NCBI RefSeq assembly: GCF_000799465.1
Contig: NZ_JUGU01000001.1
Location: 3,368,501 to 3,432,500 of the forward strand
Length of the DNA stretch: 64,000 bases
Source: Psychroserpens sp. Hel_I_66
Lineage (GTDB): Bacteria; Bacteroidota; Bacteroidia; Flavobacteriales; Flavobacteriaceae
Direction of reading: 5' to 3'
Numbering within the stretch: the first letter of the stretch is position 1; the number at the start of each line of letters is the position of its first letter. Below the pieces are notes generated by a model. That model did not search any database. It saw only the letters and a list, made by a program, of their open reading frames with translations, and was not told the origin of the DNA. Below are positions 1-8,067 of the stretch, piece after piece. Both the position numbers and the translations under genes were made by a program.

Positions 1-236
1 TCAAGCCTAATAAATGAAAATAACTGAAATAGTGGCTGGCGGTGTAATATCAGAAACACTAAGTATAGATATCGTCAGGATATTAGCAGAAAATTACGAT
101 ACTTTAATTTCTGGATAACAAAATTCTACACTTGACGACTTGTAAAAATAATTGCTTGTTTTATATCTAATCGAAAAATCCTAAGGATTTTCCTTTGGTT
201 TGTTTTCTTTTACTAACTTATTTCTTTCCAATATAC
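1..236. other. Left-edge non-coding stretch
   Basis: No convincing gene is visible here. A 34-codon ATG frame (14..118, plus strand) follows directly on an in-frame TAA, has no recognisable family and no clear promoter, so I do not call it a gene. The only other structure is a short hairpin at 175..191. Confidence 0.5.
175..191 (-). terminator. Short hairpin after the TPR/barrel gene
   Basis: AAAATCC, a 3-nt loop and GGATTTT form a perfect 7-bp stem; read on the minus strand the 3' arm ends in a U-rich run. It lies about 45 bp after the stop of the minus-strand TPR protein, where a terminator is expected. The stem is short and AT-rich, so the call is tentative. Confidence 0.4.
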
Positions 237-2300
237 CTAATCCCTAAACAAAGGACCATCAAACAGCCTCCAGTTAAATCTCAGGCCAATTTCCGTAAAG
301 GTAAAACCAGCAGCAGTAGCAGAGGCAATATTACTTCGTGTCCCAAACACGTTTAACATACTGCGCTCAGAAAATTTATAACCCAGCTTAGCTTGAATAC
401 GATAGGTGCTTTGACGTTCACCATCCTCAATATATTGTACGCCTGTTGCTGCGGTTAGTTCATAAAACCACTCGTTTGGCTTGGTCGTATTTTCATCTTT
501 AATCAAATTTAAAAACACCTCTCCTGCTTGAAACGACTCCGGACTAAAATAAATGGTTGGCACTTGATCTGCAAACGTGATGTATTGATAGTTCAAACCT
601 ACTTTTAGAGATGGCTTTGCCAATAGGTTGTAGTATAATGAGGTAAAGAGTAAATTTCTTTTGTTTCCATCATTTTGAGAGGTGAACATGTATTGTGTAA
701 ACCAACCCAAGTTAAAATTGGTGCTGAGGTTGTAGTTTCCGTAGAAATTATTTTGCACAATCTCACGATCTAATAAATCGGCATTAAAACTTTGTATTTC
801 CCTTTTGTAACCAATATCCAACGTTTGTAATTTAAGCGGTTTGATATGAAACGAAAGATCTGTTAAGAGTTGTGTATAGTCTGCTGTTTCTGCCTTTGCA
901 GAGGTTAAGCCTGTTGTCCCATTAAAGGTAATATTGTTTAATAACTGGTAGGATAAACCTAAAGAGATATCGTTGGAGTTGGCTTTATTATTGGTAATCG
1001 TGTTGTTGGTGTTTCTATAGTTGTAGTTTCCTAAAATTTTAAGTTTTGTAGACAACGGAAACCATACATTGGTATGAAATGAATAGGCTTTATTGTTACC
1101 ATTATCAAAAGTATAGGCTGCTCTGGAGTCTAAAGCAGGTGTGAAACTGGTATTTAGATTAGTTATAAAATTCACCGCATCTTTTTGATTATCATAGAAG
1201 CTTAAGGTGTTTTCTGCGGAAGCATACGCCTCGTCATAGTAGCCTAATGCTTTTAGTGCATTAGCTTTTCCTAAGTTACCATCAAACGACGTACTGTCAT
1301 TTGCCAAGATTCTATTGTAATCTTTTAAGCTCTTTTTAAAATTACTTTTATAGACGTTTAAGGTTGCTCGCAATGCCAATACCCAATTTTCGTTGGGTTG
1401 CTCAAATATTAATGTGTCGATAACACGTTCTGCTTGTTTATATTTCTTATTCCAGATCAACGCTTGTGTGTAACGCTCTGTGGTTTGTTGTGAGACGATT
1501 TCCGAAGTATTTGAAGTTATTCCCGTAAACGCTTTCGTACTTAATTCTAGTGCTTTTTTCTCTTTTCCCTTTAAATGGGAAACTAAAGCCAAACCGTTTA
1601 GTGCTTCTAATGTATTGGATGGGTTTTTAGCGATTCTGCTATAAACAGCATTTGCATAATCAAGTTCATTGGTAATCAAATATAGATTGGCAAGATTCAT
1701 TAAGGTTTCTTTGTCTTCACCAAACAGTTCTAGGTTTTTAGTGAGTAGCGTTTCTGCTTCACCATAATTTTGGGCTTGTTGGTTTTGATATGCATATCCT
1801 AAATAGATGTATTTTTTTGAGACCATTGCGTTAGGATTTTCTGGAGAAACCACTAAAGCGTTATTGACATAAATCAAAGCCTTATCATATTCCTTTAAAT
1901 TAGAAAGAGTGTTGGCGTAACCTAAAAGTGCAGGAAAACTTTCTGGAGATTCGGTTACTAAACTATTGTAATAGGTTTTTGCTTCGGAAAATTTATGACT
2001 CCATAATAAAGATTCCCCATAATTTAATTTAACCTCAAAATCGTTGGGGTAATCCTCTAACAGATTAGTGAAAATGGTATTTGCTTTTTGGGCATCTCCA
2101 TTTAACCCAACTGCTCGTCCATAACATAAACGAGCTGTTTTATTTTCTGGATAGTCTTTTAATATGGTATTGAAAAAGGTTTCTGCCTGTGCATATTGTC
2201 CAGTTTCTAAATACGTAAAACCTTCTTGCATTTCTTGAGCATTACTCACTAAAACGAGTAATAAAAAGAATGGAATAAGTAGTGTTTTTAAAGTCTTCAT
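237..2300 (-). CDS. TPR repeat protein with C-terminal outer-membrane beta-barrel (YaiO-like)
   Basis: A 687-residue protein whose first 22 residues form a signal peptide (basic Met-Lys start, Leu/Phe/Val-rich core, Ser-Asn-Ala-Gln end). Residues of about 25-390 are tandem TPR helices, recognisable by repeated Ala-Leu-Gly-Tyr-Ala spacing. From about residue 400 the sequence alternates polar and hydrophobic/aromatic residues as in a beta-barrel, like YaiO-family outer-membrane proteins. By family analogy (PgaA/YaiO-like) it may be the outer-membrane export component for the polysaccharide made by the neighbouring genes; that role is inferred. The frame is open 16 codons further upstream, but the ATG at 2300 is chosen because the signal peptide begins there. 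It is transcribed divergently from the STAS gene. Confidence 0.75.
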   Translation of the reverse strand: MKTLKTLLIPFFLLLVLVSNAQEMQEGFTYLETGQYAQAETFFNTILKDYPENKTARLCYGRAVGLNGDAQKANTIFTNLLEDYPNDFEVKLNYGESLLWSHKFSEAKTYYNSLVTESPESFPALLGYANTLSNLKEYDKALIYVNNALVVSPENPNAMVSKKYIYLGYAYQNQQAQNYGEAETLLTKNLELFGEDKETLMNLANLYLITNELDYANAVYSRIAKNPSNTLEALNGLALVSHLKGKEKKALELSTKAFTGITSNTSEIVSQQTTERYTQALIWNKKYKQAERVIDTLIFEQPNENWVLALRATLNVYKSNFKKSLKDYNRILANDSTSFDGNLGKANALKALGYYDEAYASAENTLSFYDNQKDAVNFITNLNTSFTPALDSRAAYTFDNGNNKAYSFHTNVWFPLSTKLKILGNYNYRNTNNTITNNKANSNDISLGLSYQLLNNITFNGTTGLTSAKAETADYTQLLTDLSFHIKPLKLQTLDIGYKREIQSFNADLLDREIVQNNFYGNYNLSTNFNLGWFTQYMFTSQNDGNKRNLLFTSLYYNLLAKPSLKVGLNYQYITFADQVPTIYFSPESFQAGEVFLNLIKDENTTKPNEWFYELTAATGVQYIEDGERQSTYRIQAKLGYKFSERSMLNVFGTRSNIASATAAGFTFTEIGLRFNWRLFDGPLFRD

Positions 2301-2351
2301 ATCTGTTTGATTTGTATAAGTGCAAGTTACGGACGAAGACCGCTTCATTCA

Positions 2352-2414
2352 TCTACACCAATCTACCATCCGTCGAAATCAAAAGGTTTTACATAGAAGT
2401 TGTTTGGATATTTG
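2352..2414 (+). promoter_or_regulatory. Phased TCTACA-type repeat and -7 element upstream of the STAS gene
   Basis: TCTACA at 2352 is followed 21 bp later by a weaker TCGAAA at 2373, with TCTACC in between at 2362. The -7-like GATATTTG starts at 2407, 34 bp after the second box. The same box pair and the same 34-bp distance occur before the GT4 gene at 4132. Two-turn spacing suggests a dimeric regulator binding one DNA face, as LytTR-type regulators do; the identity of the regulator is not visible in the window. Confidence 0.45.
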
Positions 2415-2453
2415 CGTCAGATTCAAACAAATAATCATTAAAAAATAACAATT

Positions 2454-2732
2454 ATGGCACTTCAAATTACACGTAACGAAAAGACATTTACAGTAGAAGG
2501 AAAAATCAACACATCTACTGCGAGCAACTTCAAAACACATTTTGTAATCACACTTAATTCTTTGACCGAATTGACCATTGATATAAGTAAAGTCACAGAA
2601 ATAGATTCTGATGGCGTTGAGGCTCTTAAAACAATTTATCGCAACGCAATATCATGGAATAAACCATTTTCAATCATTGGCTATGGCTGTAAAGAGATCT
2701 ATGATGAATTAAGATTAAATGCAGTCGCATAA
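2454..2732 (+). CDS. STAS-domain protein (anti-sigma-factor antagonist type)
   Basis: A 92-residue stand-alone STAS domain. The strand-helix hallmark Ile-Asp-Ser-Asp-Gly-Val lies near residues 49-54, and the Ser is in the position phosphorylated in SpoIIAA-like antagonists. No membrane segment or signal peptide is present, so it should be cytoplasmic. It is 24 bp upstream of the flippase gene and probably co-transcribed with it. A paralogue at 15215..15493 has Arg in place of the Ser. A role as a switch acting on polysaccharide production is inferred from context; no cognate kinase or phosphatase is seen nearby. Confidence 0.8.
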   Translation: MALQITRNEKTFTVEGKINTSTASNFKTHFVITLNSLTELTIDISKVTEIDSDGVEALKTIYRNAISWNKPFSIIGYGCKEIYDELRLNAVA

Positions 2733-2756
2733 TACAATAATTTAAATCACTTTAAA

Positions 2757-4010
2757 ATGCAATCAATTACAGCAATTAGATCAAAAAAAATCTCTCCAGA
2801 ACAACTCTTCATGTTGAGCGTGCTAGCAGTCAATGGAGGCAACTATCTTTATAATTTGATATTAGGTCGACTTTTAGGTCCAGCACAATTTGCAGATGCT
2901 GCAGTGTTGATTACATTTTTATTGGTCTTGTCTTTTGTGGCAATGACATTTCAATTGGTGACTGCAAAGTTTTCTGTGGTTTTTGAGAACAGTAGTTTCA
3001 ATAATTTTATATCCAGAATTTATAAAAATGCTACATTATTTGGTGTTGTTTTGGGAACTTTAGTGATTGTGTTTGCTGGTCAATTGCAAGAACTGTTTCA
3101 CACGTCGTCATCCAGTATGTTTGTCATTTTTGGTTTTGGTGTACCTCTATACTTTGTAATGAGTGTAAATCGTGGTGTGTATCAAGGTAAAAAAGCATTC
3201 AAATCTTTATCGATCACCTATCAAGCCGAAATGTTAAGTCGATTACTAATAACGCTGGGCTTGATAGTTTTTTTTGATATCCAATCTTCTGTGGTAATCG
3301 CTATCGGAATTTTGATCTCTTTTGGATTTGGTTTAATTCCTATTAAATTCAGTTCAATCAAATTTAGAGTTACTGAGCGTATCGCAAAAGTAGAGGCAAA
3401 GCAAGTGCGCAATTTTTTTGTCATTACCGCTTTTTATGAACTCACGCAAATCATTATCAATAATAGTGATATTCTGTTAGTGAAACACTATTTTGAATCG
3501 TACGATGCAGGATTATATGCTTCATTGGCTTTAATTGGTCGAATTGTATATTTCATTGCTTGGATGTTCGTGATGCTATTATTGCCAACCGTTGTTAAGC
3601 TTAAAAAAGAAGGCAAAGCAACTGCACCAATATTATTTAAGTATGTTGGATATATTGCTGTTATTGCATCTGTAATTGTTTTTGCTTGTGGGTTATTTCC
3701 AGAAACAGCAATCACATTATTATTTGGTGATAGCTATTTAGCAATGGCACCTTTACTTTGGAAATATGCCCTGGCGACCGGTGTCTTCGCCATTTCGAAC
3801 ATTTTTGCATATTACTATTTGTCTTTAGATCGGTACGTGCCAGTTATTTTTTCTGGACTTTTTGGGATGCTTCAAATGGGATTGGTCATTTTTTTTCATG
3901 AGAGTTTGGAGCAAGTAGTGCATATGCAAATTGCAGCCATGTTTTTGTTGCTCATATTTCAGGTAGTTTACTTTATTTACGATTCAAAATCGAAAGCTGC
4001 CAAAAGTTAA
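2757..4010 (+). CDS. Polysaccharide flippase-like membrane protein (MOP superfamily)
   Basis: A 417-residue protein made almost wholly of hydrophobic helices, about 12 by eye, with short basic loops. This is the pattern of Wzx/MATE-type oligosaccharide flippases, which move lipid-linked sugar units across the inner membrane. The N-terminal stretch with Asn-Gly-Gly-Asn-Tyr-Leu-Tyr-Asn and Leu-Gly-Arg-Leu-Leu-Gly-Pro fits the first helix and loop of that family. Placement between a STAS gene and a GT4 glycosyltransferase supports a polysaccharide role. The substrate cannot be inferred. The start at 2757 follows the STAS stop closely and no alternative start looks better. Confidence 0.75.
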   Translation: MQSITAIRSKKISPEQLFMLSVLAVNGGNYLYNLILGRLLGPAQFADAAVLITFLLVLSFVAMTFQLVTAKFSVVFENSSFNNFISRIYKNATLFGVVLGTLVIVFAGQLQELFHTSSSSMFVIFGFGVPLYFVMSVNRGVYQGKKAFKSLSITYQAEMLSRLLITLGLIVFFDIQSSVVIAIGILISFGFGLIPIKFSSIKFRVTERIAKVEAKQVRNFFVITAFYELTQIIINNSDILLVKHYFESYDAGLYASLALIGRIVYFIAWMFVMLLLPTVVKLKKEGKATAPILFKYVGYIAVIASVIVFACGLFPETAITLLFGDSYLAMAPLLWKYALATGVFAISNIFAYYYLSLDRYVPVIFSGLFGMLQMGLVIFFHESLEQVVHMQIAAMFLLLIFQVVYFIYDSKSKAAKS

Positions 4011-4032
4011 ATCGAAGGCTTTATTCCATTCG

Positions 4033-4095
4033 TCTACAGTAAAAAGCATCCTATCTACAATACCCCTTTTTAATTCAGATTTTAACCCAAATTTG
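4033..4095 (+). promoter_or_regulatory. Phased TCTACA repeat pair and -7 element upstream of the GT4 gene
   Basis: Two perfect TCTACA boxes start at 4033 and 4054, 21 bp apart; the first is preceded by CCATTCG. The -7-like CAAATTTG begins at 4088, 34 bp after the second box. The arrangement matches the upstream regions of the STAS gene and the response-regulator/GT2 gene, so the three units probably share a transcription factor. Confidence 0.55.
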
Positions 4096-4131
4096 TAGTG
4101 TAATTAAATACTAATATTAAAAATACCTATT

Positions 4132-5346
4132 ATGAAATTAGCAATCGTAACAGCATATCCACCGAGTAAAGTCACTTTAAATGAGTATGCATTTCACTTG
4201 GTAAAACACTTTAGACAAAAAGAAACGATTACAGAAATTGTATTACTTACAGATAAAACTGAAGGTACTAAAGATATCACTTTTACAGAAGAGGGTTGTA
4301 AAATAACAGTAAAAGAATGTTGGGCTTTTAATAGCTACGCTAATATTATAAATGTAACTAAAGCGATTAACAGCACACAACCAGATGCAGTTTTATTCAA
4401 TCTACAATTTATGAAGTTTGGAGATAAGAAAATTGCTGCAGCTTTAGGGTTAATGCTACCATTGGTTTGTAAACTTAAAAAAATTCCTAACGTTGTGTTA
4501 CTTCACAATATATTAGAGGAAGTAGATTTGGGATCTGCAGGTTTTACATCTAATAAGTTCATGCAAAAAGTATATGGTTTTATAGGAACGAGCTTAACGA
4601 AATTAATATTGCAGGCAGATACGGTTGCAGTAACGATGCAAAAGTATGTGACTATTTTGGAAGAGAAATACAACGCTAAGAATGTACAATTGATTCCTCA
4701 CGGAACATTTGAAGTTACGGAAGAGCAGCCAACCTATTCCATACCAGAAGGTCCGTTACAAGTGATGACCTTTGGTAAATTTGGAACTTACAAAAAAGTA
4801 GAAGGTATGATTGAAGCTGTTGAAATGGTTAGAGCTTCTACAGGTTTGGATCTAGAAGTTGTCATTGCAGGAACAGACAATCCAAATGTGCCTGGTTATT
4901 TAGCAAAAGTTCAAGAAGATTATAAGCATGTACCAAAGGTTCGTTTTACGGGTTACGTAGAAGAGCATGAAGTGCCAACATTGTTTAATGAATGTGCTGT
5001 AACTGTTTTCCCTTATACTTCAACAACAGGAAGCTCAGGCGTATTGCACCAGGCAGGAAGTTATGGTAAAGCGGTTGTGATGCCAGACTTAGGGGATTTA
5101 GCTTTATTGGTTAAAGATGAAGGATATCAAGGGGAGTTTTTTGAGCCAACTTCAGTTGAGAGTTTAGCCCGAGCGATTGAAGCTATTGTGACTAATGAAT
5201 CTTACAGAATAGCATTAGGAAAAGCAAATTATAAAGCAGCTACAGCTTATCCAATGTCAAAAATTACAGAGATGTATTTGAATGCTTTCTCTACTATAAT
5301 TAACAGTAAAAAATCAACTCCAAACGTAGATGTAATTACTGCTTAG
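4132..5346 (+). CDS. Glycosyltransferase, GT4-type (GT-B fold)
   Basis: A 404-residue cytoplasmic or peripheral protein with two Rossmann-like halves. The C-terminal half shows GT4 landmarks: Ile-Pro-His-Gly-Thr-Phe at about 188-193, Phe-Gly-Lys-Phe-Gly at about 214-218 and the donor-binding segment around residues 293-320 (Phe-Pro-Tyr-Thr-Ser-Thr-Thr-Gly-Ser-Ser-Gly). The usual Glu of the EX7E motif is not evident in the last segment, where His-Gln-Ala-Gly-Ser-Tyr-Gly appears instead. It should transfer a sugar from an activated donor in exopolysaccharide assembly. Its 3' end overlaps the convergent GH5-like gene by 11 bp. Confidence 0.8.
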   Translation: MKLAIVTAYPPSKVTLNEYAFHLVKHFRQKETITEIVLLTDKTEGTKDITFTEEGCKITVKECWAFNSYANIINVTKAINSTQPDAVLFNLQFMKFGDKKIAAALGLMLPLVCKLKKIPNVVLLHNILEEVDLGSAGFTSNKFMQKVYGFIGTSLTKLILQADTVAVTMQKYVTILEEKYNAKNVQLIPHGTFEVTEEQPTYSIPEGPLQVMTFGKFGTYKKVEGMIEAVEMVRASTGLDLEVVIAGTDNPNVPGYLAKVQEDYKHVPKVRFTGYVEEHEVPTLFNECAVTVFPYTSTTGSSGVLHQAGSYGKAVVMPDLGDLALLVKDEGYQGEFFEPTSVESLARAIEAIVTNESYRIALGKANYKAATAYPMSKITEMYLNAFSTIINSKKSTPNVDVITA

Positions 5347-6853
5347 AAATGTATTTGAACGACTCCTTCTTTGCTCCTTTTTTATCAATAAAACCGAATT
5401 TTTTTTGAGCATTTTTTCGCCAAGGAAGTCCACCTACGACTTCCTTTGGTATTTCAGTGAAATCATATAAAGTCCAAGACACATATTGCAGATTATTAGC
5501 TGCGATAATGTCTTGGGCTTTTTTGTGGTAGTCGGCTTGATCGTCTTGATCATTTCCAAACGGATTCCAAAATCCGTTATAAGAGGCTTCACCAAATTCA
5601 CCCATAACTAAAGCCTTATCTGGAATGGTTTCTTTTAATTTTTTAATCGAAGTATCTAGATCCTCCAAATCTTCATAATAATGAAAGGAGACGAAATCAA
5701 CCTTGTCCTTTAATAAAGCAGCACTTTGTGTGTTGGACCAACCAATGGTTACAGGATGTTTGTCGTCAACAGATTTTACGAGATCTATCATGGTATGTAA
5801 CCATGCCATGACATTGGTTTGTCCTCTAGATTCAAAATCTAGATTGGGCTCATTTTTGATGTCCCAGGCAACTAATGCTCTATGGTTTTTTAATGTGTTG
5901 ACAATAGTTTCTGCATGACGACTATTGAGCGTCCAATCTAATACGTCATAATTTCCGTAGAAATCAAAAAGTGTAACGATAACATCAAGTTGAGCAATTT
6001 CTGCAGCGTCTAAGGTTTCTTTTAATTGATCTAGTTTGGCGTTATCAACATTTGCTTTTCCGAAGTCATCATATTGAACAAAAACCCGTACCGTATTTAA
6101 CCCAGCGTCTTTTATGATTTTAAAATCTTTGGCTATGGTGTCTTTAGAAAATGTATCTCCAAACATATTCCAAGGTGTCGCTTGCGGGTAGTAGTTGATG
6201 CCTTTGATATTGAGATGAGCAGTAGAAATGGGTTTGTGTTCTCTGTTATGATCTTCTGTAGTTGTTTTGACCAGATGTCTAATCCTCCAAAAGCCATCCT
6301 CAAGGAGCAATACTATTTTGTAAGTGGATATTTCCGTAGATTCTAAAACCATCTTTTCATCTTGGAACAAACGTTTATATTCCACGACATCTCTATCTGT
6401 AATAACCGCTAGTTGTCCATCTTCGCTAAAAAACTCTAGAGTGGGATGGTGCTCAAGAGTCGTAGATTCTACCGTAATATTCTGGTCGGTATTGAGCGCT
6501 ATCATGTCGTACAAATTGAGTCTGGCGCTATCTGTATAATAATCTTTTATACCAGCAGTATTATTTGTTTTGTAAGAGATATGCTTTACATACCAAGCAT
6601 CTAAATAGTCGTTTTCTATGGCATTTAAATTTTGATCATCTATTGGTCGACCTTCATTTTGTAAAGGTGCCCAGATTACTTTAGGAGCGTATTGTTCTAT
6701 TTTTTTAATTTCGGTATGAAGCATCGTACTGCGGTCTGCCCCAGTATTGAGATATCCAAACAATGCACTAATTCCCGAAACAATCAAAGCTATAATCATA
6801 ATATAGGATGCGATTAAAATGACCCGAACTATATTTTTATTACGACTTACCAT
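5336..6853 (-). CDS. Membrane-anchored GH5-like glycoside hydrolase
   Basis: A 505-residue protein with one N-terminal membrane helix (about 10-35), an NTF2-like region (about 80-200) and a C-terminal TIM barrel. The barrel carries the clan GH-A catalytic pair: Glu335 in Asn-Glu-Pro (acid/base) and Glu419 in Met-Gly-Glu-Phe-Gly (nucleophile), plus His-Tyr-Tyr at about 391-393. It should cut a beta-linked glycan on the periplasmic side, perhaps trimming or releasing the polysaccharide made here. Its start overlaps the upstream gene by 7 bp, so the three minus-strand genes form an operon. The substrate is unknown. The 3' end overlaps the GT4 gene tail by tail. Confidence 0.8.
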   Translation of the reverse strand: MVSRNKNIVRVILIASYIMIIALIVSGISALFGYLNTGADRSTMLHTEIKKIEQYAPKVIWAPLQNEGRPIDDQNLNAIENDYLDAWYVKHISYKTNNTAGIKDYYTDSARLNLYDMIALNTDQNITVESTTLEHHPTLEFFSEDGQLAVITDRDVVEYKRLFQDEKMVLESTEISTYKIVLLLEDGFWRIRHLVKTTTEDHNREHKPISTAHLNIKGINYYPQATPWNMFGDTFSKDTIAKDFKIIKDAGLNTVRVFVQYDDFGKANVDNAKLDQLKETLDAAEIAQLDVIVTLFDFYGNYDVLDWTLNSRHAETIVNTLKNHRALVAWDIKNEPNLDFESRGQTNVMAWLHTMIDLVKSVDDKHPVTIGWSNTQSAALLKDKVDFVSFHYYEDLEDLDTSIKKLKETIPDKALVMGEFGEASYNGFWNPFGNDQDDQADYHKKAQDIIAANNLQYVSWTLYDFTEIPKEVVGGLPWRKNAQKKFGFIDKKGAKKESFKYISKQ

Positions 6854-8067
6854 AGTTGGAGCAGATTAAATGATTTTTCTAAACCAGCTGTGGTAATTAT
6901 AACTTTATAAGTGTCATTCTTAAAATTATTTGGGCTTAAATTGAAATTCACGAACCCATCAATGGATGTCTTATGGATACTCTCTAAAAGCTCATCATTT
7001 TTATAAACCAAAAGGTTCACGGGCAAACCGTCGGGTATCATTTGTTTCATAAAACTTTGCAAAGGACCAACTTTGATATTACGGTTGGTTTTTGAGAAAC
7101 TCACCTCAAAATCTTCAATCACCTGTTTATAATCCAAAGTAATCAAATTGCTCTCTGCCATCCCATCCACATAAGCTTTTATAGACCATTGTGTTTCATA
7201 ATCTGGATGAATCATCATGGCAGTTGCCACACCTTTAATTGTGGTTCCAGAGGTTTGGAGACTGTTGTTTTTTTTGTTGGTAATATAAAATGAAACATAC
7301 GTGCCATCACTCACCACATTATTGTGTTTGTCCTTAATTACAGAGGTTTCAAAAGTGGTAATTTGATTACCATCTGCATAATTATGAGGTCGCAAAGCGG
7401 AAATATTAAAATTTGTAGGTATGGCTGGAAAAACCGTTATCGTGAATTCTTTAGAATTGGTGTTCTTGCTTTCTGAAGAGACTAGCATGCGTCCGCTTTT
7501 TTCTTCGGAATAGATATTTTTGTAGGCAATACTGTTTTTAGTTGTGATACCGTTGGGCGTTTCATTACTTAAGAATTGATATTTTGCGTCTACTGTCGTG
7601 TTATCTGGCAATGCGTTATCTAAAGAATCTGTTGGAATCACAACAAGCATGGTGTAATCTGTACCGCCAGCTTCTATACTTGGCGGTCCAATATAGCTTT
7701 CTATAGAAACGACTTCCTGCATCGGGATAATCTCAAATTGTCCAGATAATGTGGTTTTATCATCGCGTAATAATTTCCATTGCACTTGTCCTGTTTTGTT
7801 GCTGATGTTCTTTGGTATAGAATACGTAAGTGTAGTATCTTCATTCGTGGACGTTACTATTGTAGACCCATAACTACCAGAACAGTATAATTTAGGTATT
7901 ACGTTTTCCGAAGAAGAAAATCTTAAAAGGATTGTGCTTCCTGCTTCATATTCGGTTTGAGTTGTTAGCAGTTTTATATCAATAGGAGCCTTGTTTGCTT
8001 GTATGGTAGCAAATGATAATAATGAAATTAAACCTAAAAATAATATGTAAAAACGTTTTGGTTGCAT
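6847..8067 (-). CDS. Secreted beta-rich protein of unknown function
   Basis: A 406-residue protein with an N-terminal signal peptide (about 1-25, ending near Thr-Ile-Gln-Ala-Asn). The rest is rich in Thr, Ser, Asn and alternating hydrophobic residues, suggesting three or four Ig-like beta-sandwich domains; the opening segment with Glu-Tyr-Glu-Ala-Gly-Ser resembles the first strands of such domains. I do not recognise a named family. It lies between a GT-C-type membrane protein and the GH5-like hydrolase, overlapping one by 1 bp and the other by 7 bp, so an accessory periplasmic role in the same process is likely. Confidence 0.6.
   Translation of the reverse strand: MQPKRFYILFLGLISLLSFATIQANKAPIDIKLLTTQTEYEAGSTILLRFSSSENVIPKLYCSGSYGSTIVTSTNEDTTLTYSIPKNISNKTGQVQWKLLRDDKTTLSGQFEIIPMQEVVSIESYIGPPSIEAGGTDYTMLVVIPTDSLDNALPDNTTVDAKYQFLSNETPNGITTKNSIAYKNIYSEEKSGRMLVSSESKNTNSKEFTITVFPAIPTNFNISALRPHNYADGNQITTFETSVIKDKHNNVVSDGTYVSFYITNKKNNSLQTSGTTIKGVATAMMIHPDYETQWSIKAYVDGMAESNLITLDYKQVIEDFEVSFSKTNRNIKVGPLQSFMKQMIPDGLPVNLLVYKNDELLESIHKTSIDGFVNFNLSPNNFKNDTYKVIITTAGLEKSFNLLQLW

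Noticed and set aside
14..118. 34-codon ATG frame at the left edge
   Set aside because: It follows an in-frame stop directly, has no promoter or family signal and is too short to call without conservation.
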